From: Liriodendron chinense
Lineage: Eukaryota; Streptophyta; Magnoliopsida; Magnoliales; Magnoliaceae
Direction of reading: 5' to 3'
NCBI GenBank assembly: GCA_003013855.2
Contig: ML058589.1
Span: 248,001 to 312,000, forward strand
Length of the DNA stretch: 64,000 nucleotides
This document shows, one piece after another, positions 47,001 through 58,590 of the stretch. The translations under genes and the position numbers were made by a program. Each line of letters opens with the position of its first letter. The first letter of the stretch is position 1. Below the pieces are notes generated by a model. That model was not told the origin of the DNA. It worked only from the letters and a program-made list of their open reading frames with translations, and made no database searches.

Positions 47001-48709
47001 GGATTCGATTGCGGCTGATACCGCTGAGGTTGGTGCTGAGCCTGATTCTGCTGATACTGTTGACGTCCCTGTGGGGGAGCATGTTGATTACCCTGAGCAG
47101 TGGTGTTGATATTGTTTACCTCTGTCGGGCGGGGAGGAGAACCGCTGCGGTTTCCGTTCCCATATCCGATGGGTCTTCCCTCCACTCTGTTCCTCTTGAC
47201 TGGAGTGGCTTGATGAGGCCATGGGGAGATCGTCCTGGCCCGGATTCCTTCTTCAACTTGCTCTCCAGCACGGATCAACTGTGAGAAATTCGCATATGGA
47301 TGCGAGATGAGATATCCAGATATGCCAGGATATGTTGAATGCACAATCATGGAGATTTGTTCCTCGTCATCGATAGGTGTCCGCATCCTGGCTGCCATAG
47401 CTCGGCAACGTCCCACATAAGCTGATTGTGTTTCATCACTCCTTTGCCTTAGAGCTGCGAGGTCGGCTCTTCTGGGTGTCATGTAGAGATTGTACGTGAA
47501 CCTGTCGACGAAAGCCTGGGAGAGTTGTTCCCACGTCCTGATGCGGTGGCAGTCCAATGAGGTGTACCAATCTAGGGCATCGCCCTTCAGAGATTTTTGG
47601 AACAAACGAATGAGGGCCCCTTCATTTCCTGAGATTGCACTCAGCTCTCCACAGAAGGCCTTGAGATGTGTTGTGGGACAACCGCTGCCATCGTATCTTT
47701 TGAATTTTGGTACCTCAAAGTTTTGAGGTACTTGAGCATCTGGGAAAGGACACAAGTCTCTGAACTTGGTCGAAGGTAGATCGATTCCTTGTTGTCGCTG
47801 AAGCTGATTTTGCAAGATCTGGAACTGCTCTCGCAACTCGTCCAGTCCTGAATGATCTGTTCGAGCGACTGGTGCCTCTTGGAGTAAGGCACGTTCTTCT
47901 TCGGCATAGTGGTCGATGTCTTCGACCTTATGGGTTCGCTGAAAAGCAACCACGGGTTGCTGAAGTTGATTTGATGATTGAACTAGATTCGGATGAACTT
48001 GTGCTTGAAAGGATTGTAACTGAACTAGAGACTATACTGAAGGTTGAACTGGAACTTGCTGAAAATTAACTGGAGATTGCTGAATTGAAGATTGCTGAAA
48101 ATTAACTGGAGTTTACTGAATTGAAGATTGCTGAAAATTAACTGGAATCCCATCGGTGGGGATGTGCTGGAATTGAAAAGTGCTCCTGTTTGCAGGAGGC
48201 TGAGATGCTGGGAAGTGACCCCCATTGTGGGCATTCGCCAGTGCTGTCCCTGTTGCTGGAAATTGAATTGAAATTCCATCGGCAAGGATGTGCTGAAATT
48301 GAAAAGGGGTCCCCTCGGTGGGGACATGCTGAGATGTATTGAGACTGTTGTTTGCAAGATTGACTGGAAGCTGACTGGAAGTCCCTGCGACGGGAGTGCT
48401 CTGAGATGGCCCTGTCGTCGCGGGAAGGTATTGAGGAGTATGCCCCATAGCGAAGGGCTGAGACGGCTGCTGTCGGTAGTCTTGAGCAGACTCCGATGGT
48501 TGTGCTTGATTTGACCTGGAGGCCGGAGGGACCCGGCATGGCTGCTGAGATTGCTGAACTGGGCCAACCTGATTGTTGGCTGCTGCGGTGGCTTGTGCTT
48601 GCATGAATTACAAGAGCATTTCTTGCATTGCTCTCATTCCTTGTGCCAATTCTTGTATGATTGGCATATTATCAATGGGCTGTTGCGCTTAAGGTTGCGC
48701 TTTGGTCAT
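43997..48709 (-). pseudogene. Tat gag-protease polyprotein with long variable linkers
   Basis: From M at 47953 there is an uninterrupted frame of 1318 codons. Capsid/gag spans residues 75-240 (FKRYDGSGCPTTHLKAFC; YNLYMTPRRADLAALRQRSD). A proline/glutamine-rich linker follows. A C-H-H-C knuckle (CAYHQGRGHTTDRC) is at 393-406. Repeated P-V-[VI]-L-[EQ]-G motifs lie at 500-680. The aspartic protease is at about 815-935, with the D-N-G-S active site (LIDNGSSLNV) and ILGRPWLH. A repeated QGHNLP-type segment lies near the C-terminus. The same frame extends upstream to an ATG at 48709 through a glutamine-rich region with three TAA codons (48689, 48608, 48113), each one step from CAA. Hence the protein as first made was about 1570 residues. 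Confidence 0.85.
44000..44006 (-). promoter_or_regulatory. Candidate -1 ribosomal frameshift heptamer A-AAA-AAA
   Basis: The gag-protease frame ends CCA-AAA-AAA-TAA. The heptamer A AAA AAA is in the right phase for a -1 slip directly before the stop. After the slip, reading continues ATA-AAA-AAC in the pol frame, which is already open from 44045. The overlap is 49 nt. Ogre-type elements are known to use an intron instead between protease and RT, so this is a candidate only. Confidence 0.45.
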
Positions 48710-49016
48710 CTTAAGAGCAGGGAAGAGATGAGTTTCTTCTTCGTGGTCGGATATGGCTTGCTGTGCCCGAGTGCGGATTATGCTGCGGAAGGAAAATTGT
48801 TTCCGAACACGTTGAGCCCGAGGAGGCGTAATGGTGAGGACTATACTCTACTCTTTTTGGGTTTTAGGGTTTTCTATTTTTTTTTGGGTTTTGGGTAAAA
48901 TGCTATGCAGATGAGATTGTATGATGACTAATGACTTTCAAATATGGGAAGGATTCTGTTTTTCAAGTCGGATCACGACTAGTGGGACTAGCTCATCCCC
49001 ATTGGAGTTGTCATTC
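48710..49016 (-). other. 5' leader of the Tat element
   Basis: Between the gag ATG and the 5' LTR. Immediately after the LTR the minus strand reads GAATGACAACTCCAATGGGG, which is not the common methionine-tRNA site; I could not assign the primer tRNA. No ORF is supported. Confidence 0.5.
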
Positions 49017-50538
49017 TGTGGACCCTCGCCGTTCCGCGCTCCCACACGACATTCGTCCCTTTCCTTTCGGAAGAAGAAAGAAGAAGTGCGTGCGTGTGAA
49101 TCGCTGTTTGTGCCACTGGCTTGCCTTGTTCTCGAGGGCTTTGTTTGGTTGTTGTGTTAAGCTGGATGTGTTTAAATGAGTTTATATAAGACCAGAGTCG
49201 CCACTAGCCAGTTACTTCGAATCTACAGTCGGCTAGACCCCGTAGAAACGTTAGAGAAGGGGATCCGAAGATTCCTTCCTCTAAAATGACTCCTTTTGAT
49301 CTGCGGCCAGAGATTCGAGGTAAGGGATCACGGTTACAGGGTGGGAAGAGGTTAAGCACCCACACACTGCCCGTACCGAATTACGGTCTCTACTTCCCAG
49401 AATCGAACTAACACTTGAAAGTCTGTTTTAATCCTCGTACATTCTCATAGATGACATGATGCATGAATGCAGGTCTGAACAGTAAGAGTTTCTGATGAGC
49501 AGGTTCCACTAGCAGGCAAGCCCAGAGCATACGCTCGAATTGACAGGTGCTTTATGCGGAATGCATGTTGTGTGTTTGAATGATCAAAGTGGTTGTAGTG
49601 ATATGTACATGAATGCAGGTCTGAACAGTAAGAGTTTCTGATGGGCAGGTTCCACTAACAGGCAAGCTCAGAGCATACGCTCGAACTGACAGGTGTTTTA
49701 TGCGAGATGCATGCTGTGTATTTGAATAATCAAAGTGCTTGCAATGAAGCAGGGGGGTTGGAAGGAAAGTAAATGTTGCACTTATGTTAGATGCAAATGA
49801 GATGATGCTGGAAAAAGAGTAGCTGGATGGACGGAGGTGTCGCATGGGTTGGCTTCGAGTGGCTGGATCAAGACTTGGATGGCTTGGGAGACTTGGGCCA
49901 GTGGTCAGGCTGGGCTGGACCAGGGCTAGGATCTCCTCACTCGGGCTCTCCTTGATGGAGGAATGGGCTAAGGGGTAGAGGGGCAGATCGCACTCGGGCT
50001 GAAGAAAGGGGAAGTGGATGTTGAAATGAGAAGGGGAGGGGGGTATTTATAGCATTAGAGAGTGGCAGTTTGCGTAAATATGTTTGGGCAACCCCCAGGG
50101 GGCCGCCCGTATGTTTCCAGCGCTTGTTACGGTCATGTCTCGGGGCTGCTGTTTTGACTCAGTGGGTTGACTCGGTGAGTTGACTCAGCAGGTCGACTCG
50201 GTGATTTGACTCTGTGGGTTGACTCGGCGGGTTGACTCGATGTTTTGACTCGACGGGTTGACTCAGCGGGTTGACTCAACGGGTTAACTCAGCGGGTTGA
50301 CTCAGTGGGTTGACCCAGTGAGTTTGACTTTTTAGGATTTTTTGACTGGCTTTTCTTATAGGGGGTTTTTCAGGCTGATGTTTAGGGGTGGGTTGACTGG
50401 GTTCAGGCTTGAGTTGGGCTATGGATTGGGGCTTATAAGGGTGAGTTTGGTTGAGTTTGGACTTGATATTTGGGGGTATGGTCTTCTACTCATCTAGCTA
50501 TCTCTACCAACAGTGTAGCCGAAGGTGGGGTGTCTACA
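49017..50538 (-). repeat. 5' LTR of the Tat element (1522 bp), the transcribed promoter copy
   Basis: Plus-strand ends are TGTGGACCC and GTGTCTACA. The minus-strand TATAAATAC box is at about 50042-50050. The TTGAC-rich block (50150-50350) lies upstream of it. A duplicated roughly 125-bp unit is at about 49450-49740. Followed by the CGGGT duplication at 50539-50543. Confidence 0.9.
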
Positions 50539-51350
50539 CGGGTTAAGTCTTCGTGTTTGGGTCTAAGTTTAGTTTAGGTGAATGAATTTAAGAATAGGTG
50601 TAGGTTTAGTTTAAGTGACATGAGTTTAGGATTAGGTTTAGGCATAGGTGTAGGATTTCGGGTTTGGGATCGGGTTTAAGATTAGGTTTTCGAGTTTGGG
50701 TCTAGGTTTAGGTTAGAGTTGTGGATTTAGGAATAGGTGTAGGTTTACTTTATGTGATTTGAGTTTAGTATTAGGTTTAGGCCTAGGTTGAGATTTTCGG
50801 GTTCGGGATCGGGTTTCGGGTTAGATTTTCATGTTTAGGTCTAAGTTTAGGTTAGAGTTGTGGATTTAGGAATAGGTGTAGGTTTAGTTTAGGTGATTTA
50901 AGTTTAGGATTAGGTTTAGGCCTAGGTTGAGATTTTCGGGTTCGGGATCGGGTTTCGGGTTAGGTCTTCATGTTTGGGTCTAGGTTTAGGTGAGAGTTGT
51001 AGATTTAGGAATAGGTGTAGGTTTAGGTTAAGTGACATGAGTTTAGGATTAGGTTTAGGCATTGGTTGAGATTTTTGGGTTCGGGATCGGGTTTTGGGTT
51101 AGGTTTGCATTTTTGGGTCTAAGTTTAGGTTATGTGAATGGATTTAGGAATAGGTGTAGTTTACTTTAGGTGATTTGAGTTTAGGATTAGGTTTAGGCAT
51201 TGGTTGACATTTTTGGATTTGGGATCGGGTTTTGGGTTAGGTTTGCGTGTTTAGGTCTAAGTTTAAGTTAGGTGAATGGATTTAGGTTTAGGTATAGCCG
51301 TAGCTTATAGGTTTTAGTTTTAGGTTTATGGTTTCAGGTTTAGGGTGTAG
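50539..51350. repeat. 139-bp satellite, continuation (about six copies)
   Basis: Resumes the array broken at 20243 by the Tat element. Some monomers here lack the TGATTTGAGTTTAGG part and carry ACATGAGTTTAGG instead. The last monomers decay around 51290-51350. Confidence 0.9.
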
Positions 51351-51372
51351 GTCTTGGAGACTCAACCAACTC

Positions 51373-52205
51373 ATGGATAGCTCCGACGGACATCCGGGTC
51401 TGCTCCACACAAAGCGGGCCTGTCCAAATGGCCAAGCCACCCATATTGCTGTCCATAGGAAATGGACAGCTTCATCATGGTCATAACAGCGGTTCCCACC
51501 TTTTAGGGACCCCCGCTCAACATCCGGATAGCTCCGACGCATATCCGTGTCTGCTCCATCAATTTCGAGGTAATACATAAACACGAGCCTGTCCAAATGG
51601 CCAGGCCACCCATATTGTTGTCCATAGGAAATGGACAGCTTCATCATGGTCATAACAGTGGTTCCCACCTTCCAAGGACCCCCGCTCAACACCCGGATAG
51701 CTCCGACGCACATCCGGGTCTGCTCCATTAATTTCGAGCTAATACATAAACACGGGCCTGTCCAAATGACCAGGCCACCCATATTGCTGTCCACAGGAAA
51801 TGGACAGCTTCAGCATGGTCACAACAGCGGTTCCCACCTTCCAGGGACCCCCGCTCAACACCCAGATAGCTCCGACGCACATCCAGGTCTGCTCCATTAA
51901 TTTCGAGCTAGTACATAAACACGGGCCTGTCCAAATAGCCAGGCCACCCATATTGCTGTCCATAGGAACAGGACAGCTTCAGCATGGTCACAACAGCGGT
52001 TCCCACCTTCCAGGGACCCCCGCTCAACACCCGGATAGCTCCGACGCACATCCGGGTCTGCTCCATTAATTTCGAGCTAATACATAAACACGGGCCTGTC
52101 CAAATGGCCAGGCCACCCATATTATTGTCCATAGGAACAGGACAGCTTCAGCATGGTCACAACAGTGGTTCCCACCTTCCAGGGACCCCCGCTCAACATC
52201 AACAT
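51373..52205. repeat. 169-bp tandem repeat, about five copies
   Basis: GCTCCGACG recurs at 51531, 51700, 51869 and 52038, exactly 169 bp apart; the first unit (51381) is 19 bp shorter. Units carry GGGCCTGTCCAAATGGCCAG and CCAGGGACCCCCGCTCAACA. A single decayed fragment reappears at about 52740-52785. Lies in the 5' region of CACTA-2; open frames on both strands repeat with the unit and are not genes. Confidence 0.92.
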
Positions 52206-53390
52206 CAATCAACTACTCTTAATCACAAGTATCATGTTCGTCATCTAATTTGCCACTAAATGATAATATAATAAAATCAGTCGCCCATCCAACGATGGAT
52301 AGATTGAAATGCTATCATTATTTCCATTTATATGCCCAAGCCTAAAGTTCGACAGCATCTCCCCCTATCTCTCCAGATATATTTATCTTACATTTCATTT
52401 CCACGTCAACTATCCACACATTGTGTGGATTAAATTGACAATGGAATTAAACATAAGAAACATATCCAGAGAGAATAGGAGAGTTACCGCACGAAACTAA
52501 TGACAGAGCATGTAAATGACAAACAACGAAAACATTCCAATCTATCCAACCTTGGATTGTCCAACAGGACAATTTGGCAGATTTCTATACCTCCAAAACA
52601 CACTTTATCTATGCTCGGTAATATAGAAATCTCCCAATGGGCTAACTGATTCTATTATACTACCATTTGTGGACAAAAAATAACTATTAATAATAAGCCA
52701 AATACATCCACAACATACATCCACATAAATCAACCACGGCTAGCTCCGACGCACATCCGGGTTTGCTCCATCAATTCCAGATACAGAAGCACATGAAAAT
52801 GACAGAATCATCAACACTATGAGTCAAGTCTAATCAAATACCTAATGACTGCTGTTTTCTGAACAAATAAGTATGTATGGGGCCCACCATGGGAATCGGA
52901 TTGCGTGCGGAGTAACTCTGCACGCTCTTATCATGTAAACTCAGTTGGGCCCACCTAGAATGTATGTGATTTATCTATTCCGTCCTTATGTTTTTTTAGC
53001 TCATTTTTGTGGTTGAGCCCAAAATTTAAGCATATCCAAATCTCAAGTGGGCCATGCCATGGGAAACAGTGGGAATAATGATTTCCACCATTCCCAGGCC
53101 CTACAGTGATCATTATTTATCATCCAACTTGTTCATAAGATCACATGGATATGGATGAAGGGAAAACACAAATATCAGCTTGATCCAAAACTTCTGTGTC
53201 CTCCAAGAATTTTTCAATGATAGACATTCAGTTCACACTTGTGGTGTGGTCCACTTTAGATTTTGATATGCTTCATTTTTGGGCACCATACTTAAAATTT
53301 CCTGCTAAGATGGATGGATGGAGTCGATAAAATACGTAAATCACTGTGGGCCCCACATAGTTTACTCCACACAAATATATGCTTGATCCA
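52206..53390. other. CACTA-2 5' region without recognised genes
   Basis: AT-rich non-coding sequence. Apart from the small 169-bp-repeat fragment I see no ORF, RNA gene or element terminus in it. Confidence 0.5.
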
Positions 53391-53392
53391 AA

Positions 53393-53880
53393 ACAGTGGA
53401 CAGCGACGATGGGCCCCACAGCCAGTGGACAGTGATGTGGGCCCCACAGCCAGTGGACAGCGACGTGGGCCCCACAGCCAGTGGACAGCGACGGTGGGCC
53501 CCACAGCCAATGGACAACGACGTGGGCCCCACAGCCAGTGGACAGCGACAGTGGGCCCCACAGCTAGTGGACAGCGACGGTGGGCCCCACAATTAGGTAT
53601 TTCATTTTTTTTAATTTGTAAAACAAAAATTTGGATTTTAATTTTTAAAATCCCTAATTAGGGGATTTTAATTTCGAAATCCCTAATTAGGGATTTATTA
53701 CATCAGTGGGCCCCACCAAATAGTAGACAGCTAAGGCGGACCCCACATGCAATGGACGATGGAAAGCGACGGTGGGATCCACATGCAATGGACGATAGAA
53801 AGCGACGGTAGGACCCACCCACATGCATTGGACAGCGATGGTGGAACCCACATGCATTGGATTTTGGGAGTGGGGCCCAC
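53393..53880. repeat. Short tandem repeats (about 28-30 bp) in the CACTA-2 5' region
   Basis: Seven units of the type CAGTGGACAGCGACGGTGGG followed by CCCCACAGC (53393-53590). Then come three to four related but diverged units built on ACATGCAATGGACGATGGAA (53740-53870). A (GA)n tract follows at 54097-54150. Similar words (GTGGGCCCCAC) appear elsewhere in the window. Confidence 0.85.
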
Positions 53881-54101
53881 AATCAACAACGAGGAGAGAG
53901 GGAGAGAGGGGAAATGGAGCAAGAAGGAAGGGGGAGAGGGTTACCGGAGGAGGCGGCGGCGTACGGAGGCCGGTGAAAGGCGAGTGGCTACCGGTCACGG
54001 TGGTCGGCTGGGGGGGTGGTCGGTTGAGTCAGTGGGCCGCCGGTGACGGTGACTGCCGACGGTCAGAGCTGACGGATAGGTGAGATGGGTGGGCCGGCCG
54101 T

Positions 54102-54137
<36 letters not shown>

Positions 54138-54174
54138 GAGAGAGACAGAGAAATGAGGGAGGCCCGAACGGGTT

Positions 54175-54696
54175 AGTTAAAAAAAGACTTTTACCGACGA
54201 AACGTTTCGTCAGCAAAAGTACATTTTTCATCGGTAAAAGTCCTCTTCTTTTCACTTGGGCGGGAATCAAACACTATTACCGACAGGCAATAATCGTCGG
54301 GGAAAATGACTTTTACGGACGAAAGTTTTCGTCGGTAAAAGTCCTCTTCTGTTCACGACTTTTACCGATGAAATTGTTCATCGGTAAAAGTCCTCCTCTT
54401 TTACTTAGGCATTAATCAAACATTATTACCGACCGGCAATAATCGTCGGCAAAAAAATGGCTTTTACCAACAAACATTTTCGTCGGTAAAAGCCAAATTG
54501 TCTTCTTTATTTTTTAGCGACGGGTATATTTGTCGGTAAAAGCCAAGTGTATGGCGGGTGGCAAATCCGGCAGTGGAAGGAAACTGGAATGTATTTTACC
54601 GACGATTTCTTTATTTCGTCGGGAAAAGTCTTTTTACCGACGAAAATAATTTCGTCGGTAATACTTTCGTCGGTAAAACACCGTTTTCTTGTAGTG
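54175..54696 (-). repeat. CACTA-2 5' subterminal inverted repeats and terminal inverted repeat
   Basis: About ten units built on TTTTACCGACGAAA and its reverse complement, ending TTTTCTTGTAGTG at 54684-54696. This is the outer end of CACTA-2. Next bases are ATC (54697-54699), the putative right copy of the 3-bp target duplication. Confidence 0.87.
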
Positions 54697-56991
54697 ATCA
54701 CAGCAAGACTCGGTCAACCCAAGAAGGGTTTCATCGACCAAATAGTTCTAGCTACCAGATTAAAGGCACTCTGACAACAATCTCCATCATGACTTTAAAC
54801 CTTTAGTTCCACTGCTCCAAGTTGTTATCACCATCTCTAATTGTCTCCATCATAGTATCAACATTATCATCGTTTTTCGTGCGTATTCTATCTTCATCAA
54901 ATCATTTCAAACCCAGAGAAGTTAAACAAAATCTAAACTTCTCTGCAAAAACCACTTTCGTAAGCATTTTGGCCGGATTTATGCTCATATTGATCTTCTT
55001 GAGATTAACACCACCTTCCTCAAGTACTTGTTGGATAAAATGATAACGAGCATCAATATGTTTAGTACGGAATGGTATACCGAGTTCTTTGCTAAATTAA
55101 TAACACTCTCATTGGCACAATTCATAGGCATGACTTTCTGCTGAAGTCATAACTCATTCATCATTTCTTTCAATCAAACAACACCTTTGAATACCTCTGT
55201 CACTACCATACACTCAGCTTTAGTTGTGGAAAGAGCAATCATAGACTGAAGCTTCAATTCAACTGATTGTTCCACTCAGTAATACAAATGAGTAACCGAA
55301 AGTCAACATTTTATTGTCCACGTTATCTGCATAATCAAAATTTACATAGCTTATAAGTTTATCCTCTGATTTTTCAAATGTCAAGATGTAGTCTGTAGTA
55401 CCTCATATATAACAAGGTAGTCATTTCACTGCCTCCTAGTGTTGTTTGTTAGCGTTAGACATGTATCTGCTCACAACACCCATTGAATGTGAAATATCTG
55501 GTCTCGTACAGACAATGGCGTACATCAAACTACCAACTATGCTTGAGTAGGCCACACGAGACATATATTATTTTTCTTCATCTAATATAGGATATTGCTC
55601 TGAAGAAAGCTGAAAGTGAGAAGCATGGGAAGTGCTAATGGGTTTAGTCTTGTCCATCCCGAACTTGACCAAGACCTTCTTAAGATATTCTTCTTGAAAC
55701 AACCATAACCTACTTCTTTTCCTATCCCTAAGTATATCAATGCCGAGAATCTTCTTTGCAGTCCATCTCGAATGTCATGATAATTGAGTCTTCAGTATGT
55801 TGATCTCAGATATGTTATAACTGGCGATAAGCATATCATTAACATACAATATAATGAATTCTCCATCCCTCAGTGATCTGAAGTAGACATAATGATCGAA
55901 TTCACTCCTAGTAAACCACTAACTTACCCTCAAATAATAAAAAAATTCGTACCACTACCTAGGCGACTGTTTTAGGACGTACAACGATCTCTCCAACCTG
56001 CAAACATATTCTCTGACCCCCTGTACCTCGAAGCTCTTTAGTTGCTTCATGTAAATCTGTTATACTAATTTCCCATGTAGGAAAACAATCTTCACATCCA
56101 TTTATTCCAGTTCAAGATTGTATTAGACAACCAATGCTAATACAAATCTGATAGATACTTGCTTGACCATAGGTATGAATATCTCGCTGAAGTTGATACC
56201 TTCCTTCGATGCATAACCCGTTGCTACCAATCTAGCCTTACATCCATCATTTTTCTTTCGATAGATCAACTTAGAACCGATCACTTTACGCCCAATGAAA
56301 AGCTCCACCACCTCCCACATCTTATTCTTGTACAAAGAATCCATCTCATCATGTATCGCCGCAATCCACTTTTCTGCATCTACTTCATCAAGAGCCTCTT
56401 AAAAACTAGACGGATCCTTCCCATCCATAATGAGAGTGAATGCAACGTTTGAACCATCTCTATATCTTGCTTGTTACCTACTATCTCTTGGTGGCTTTCT
56501 CCTAAGAAGTGGCTGCTCCACCTCCTCATATACCTCTTCCTGCGGCTCAGCTTTTATTTTTTGTCTCCCCCTTGTCGATTTGCACATTAATCACCGCTCA
56601 CTTTTTTATTTCCTTATGTTTATCCTTACGAAATAAGGAACCTTCATCAAACTTGACATTCCGCCTAATTGTGATCTTCTATGTCACTTGGTCATACAGC
56701 ATGTATCCTTTTATACCATTATCATAGCTGATAAAGGCAAACTTTTTTGCCATTTGGTTTAGCTTATCTCTCTCAACTGATTATACATGAGAGTAAGTAT
56801 CACGACCAAATATATGTAGCCTTGAGTAATCTACTTCCTAGCCACTCTATACTTTCTCTATAATCTTACAATCAATGGTCGTAAATGGGACCGATTCACT
56901 AAATAACATATCATATTGACGACCTCAGTCCATAGCTCTTTGTCTAACCTAACAATACTCAACATATTTCAGGCCCTCTCTAAGAGAGTCT
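54697..56991 (-). pseudogene. Degenerate Ty1/copia pol remnant (integrase end, RT, RNase H)
   Basis: Read on the minus strand with frameshifts allowed. The C-terminal integrase segment (56960-56640) has CYLVNRSP-like, then SRLHIFGRDTYSHV and ITIRRNVKFDEGS-like sequence. RT starts near 56344 (MDSLYKNKMWEVVEL; CKARLVATGYASKEGINFSE). The catalytic RT block is near 55860-55800 (YVNDMLIAS in place of YVDDMLIAG). Further C-terminal copia sequence follows (AKKILGIDILRDRKRSRLW; YAIVCTRPDISHSMGVVSRY). RNase H traces continue to about 55200. Multiple stops and shifts; no LTR seen. It is bounded by the CACTA-2 terminus on the left and by the Athila LTR on the right. Confidence 0.75.
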
Positions 56992-58575
56992 TGTTCGCTT
57001 CCCCAAGTGGAGGGTTGCGATGTAGTAATAAACTCGGTAAGACCGAGGTCGATCCACAGGACTTATGTAGGATTTCACAAACACATCCAAAAGTGTCTAT
57101 TGAAAGCTAATAATCAGATTTTGAATAGAATTGATGTAAATAACAGTTTTAAACTAATTTGAATGTAGACAATTATAAAAAGGCACTAGGGGTTCAAGGA
57201 TCCACTTGTAGCAATCCTTGATGTTCAATCCGCTGTGGCTTCTCATTCTCTCAACTAGAATCAATATTACGATCTATCTAGTCGGATGATAGAGCTATTA
57301 AACCAAACAATCTGTCATATGTAAGTTCTATGCATAAGATTCACTCAATGTAGGCTGAGCTGAGCATGCTCAATTGCATAGGTCATTCCCCTTTCCAAAA
57401 GGTCCAGTTCACAATCATAACCATCCTCAAGTCCTGTCACAAGACAAGGCTAGATCAGGATTTGAACTTGATTCAAATCACATGCACAGTCCATACATAT
57501 TTCAGAAAATCAGAAAAATAGAACTTTGGTAGGAAGTCCCTTCATGAAGATCATAGTACTAGAGCGCACTCCGATTCCTCGGATCATACAGGTCTAGACG
57601 GATACAAACCAATTAAGAAGTTAAGTAATTCTCCCAAACATCCATGAGTCATCATAAGACTAAGAAAAACCACTTAAAAACTTGTATAAACTTCAAACCA
57701 TAGTTCATAATCATGAATTCCATACTTAAAACCAACTAGCTACGAATTGAAACATCTTGGATCCACTACAAGCTTCACCTCTTAGCCCTAGCTAAGAGGT
57801 TTAGCTACTCATGATCCAAGGAAACATGAAACAACTAAAAAGTTCATAAAAACAGCAAAAACAAACTCCGAGGAGTTGTGGAACTCCAAAATTCACTTCC
57901 GCCGCCTCCAAGCTTGCTTCAACCCTTCTTAGATACCCTAGGAACAATCCCTAGGCGTCCTTTTATAGTCTAGAGGCTCCGCAACTTCATAAGAATCGAG
58001 AAACTGCGTAAGAGTTACGCAGTGCGCAGAGAAAATCGGGCCTAAGATAGAAATTTCTAATTTTTCATGTGGCCGACCGGTCTGGACCGGTCGGACTGGG
58101 CTGGCCGACCGGTCACGACCGGTCTGGCCTCCTTTGGCGAACGTCCAGCGTGCACAGCATCCTTGGCAGACCGGTCAAGACCGGTCGGACCAATTTCCAG
58201 CAATAGTCCAGCAACCATGGTCGACCGGTCAAGACCGATCGGACCATCTCATGCAAAGTTCCAGCATGCATGGCTGACCGGTCGAGACCGGTCTAGCTTC
58301 CTTGGCCGACCAGTCAAGACCGGTCGGCTTCTGTTGTTTCTTCTTTTCTTCCTTTCTTTCTTCTACTCTCTTCTTTCCTTGCTTCTTTCTTTGCTTCGGC
58401 CCACCTTGGGTCTTCATCCAAGGATCTAAATAAGTTCTTTTCATCTTCAATTATGCGGAGTTCACTCTTAATCCTGTAATCACAAAACGTGCATTCTGTT
58501 AGCCTTTAAATCATGAAAACTTCACACAATGAGTGATGAATTGGGCTTAGAATATGCACAATTAAGAGCTCAACA
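56992..58575 (-). repeat. 3' LTR of the Athila element (1584 bp)
   Basis: Plus-strand ends are TGTTCGCTTCCCC and GAGCTCAACA. A TATAAAAGG box on the minus strand lies at about 57959-57968, and the GACCGGTC palindrome cluster at 58065-58335. Clearly related to 29863-31443. Confidence 0.9.
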
Positions 58576-58590
58576 CACCCCCCAACCAAC
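58576..58590 (-). other. Polypurine tract of the Athila element
   Basis: The minus strand reads GTTGGTTGGGGGGTG directly before the 3' LTR TGTTGAGCTC. A second similar tract (GGTTGGGGGGTG) occurs at about 61600-61612 in the same untranslated region. Confidence 0.75.

Larger units (their letters stand above)
20244..50538 (-). mobile_element. Tat-lineage Ty3/gypsy retrotransposon with antisense genes and two nested insertions
   Basis: The minus-strand order is 5' LTR (50538-49017), gag-protease (48709-43997), pol with RT, RNase H, archaeal-type RNase H and integrase (44045-40440), a long non-coding and antisense-gene region (40439-21785), polypurine tract, and 3' LTR (21764-20244). The second RNase H (FFDG...NMAEYEACIAGL...GDSQLI) is the hallmark of the Tat/Ogre group. 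Total span is 30.3 kb; removing the truncated Athila (28447-31443) and the solo LTR (34480-37926) gives about 23.8 kb, in the size class of Ogre-like elements. Eight in-frame stops make it inactive for its own proteins. Confidence 0.9.
3585..54696 (-). mobile_element. CACTA-2: minus-strand CACTA transposon hosting several nested insertions
   Basis: The coding order on the minus strand is TNP2 (16942 down to 5832), small ORF (5695-5315) and TNPA-like gene (5063 down to 3585, cut by CACTA-1). The 5' end, at the right, holds a 139-bp satellite, a 169-bp satellite, short GC-rich tandem repeats and a subterminal array ending in TTTTCTTGTAGTG at 54696. Two large insertions split it: the palindromic LTR element (6378-13749) and the Tat retrotransposon (20244-50538). 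Removing them leaves about 13.4 kb in this window, plausible for a CACTA element. The satellite array and the TNP2 frame both become continuous after excision, which supports treating the pieces as one element. Confidence 0.8.

Noticed and set aside
20244..50538. Fully autonomous Tat element
   Set aside because: Eight nonsense codons in gag-protease and pol and two nested insertions rule out activity of its own proteins.
51288..52259. Overlapping ORFs on both strands across the 169-bp repeat
   Set aside because: The same short protein recurs once per repeat unit; it follows the DNA period and has no start or domain support.
54822..55043. Plus-strand ORF with a hydrophobic translation
   Set aside because: It lies over the minus-strand copia remnant and has no start context or domain.
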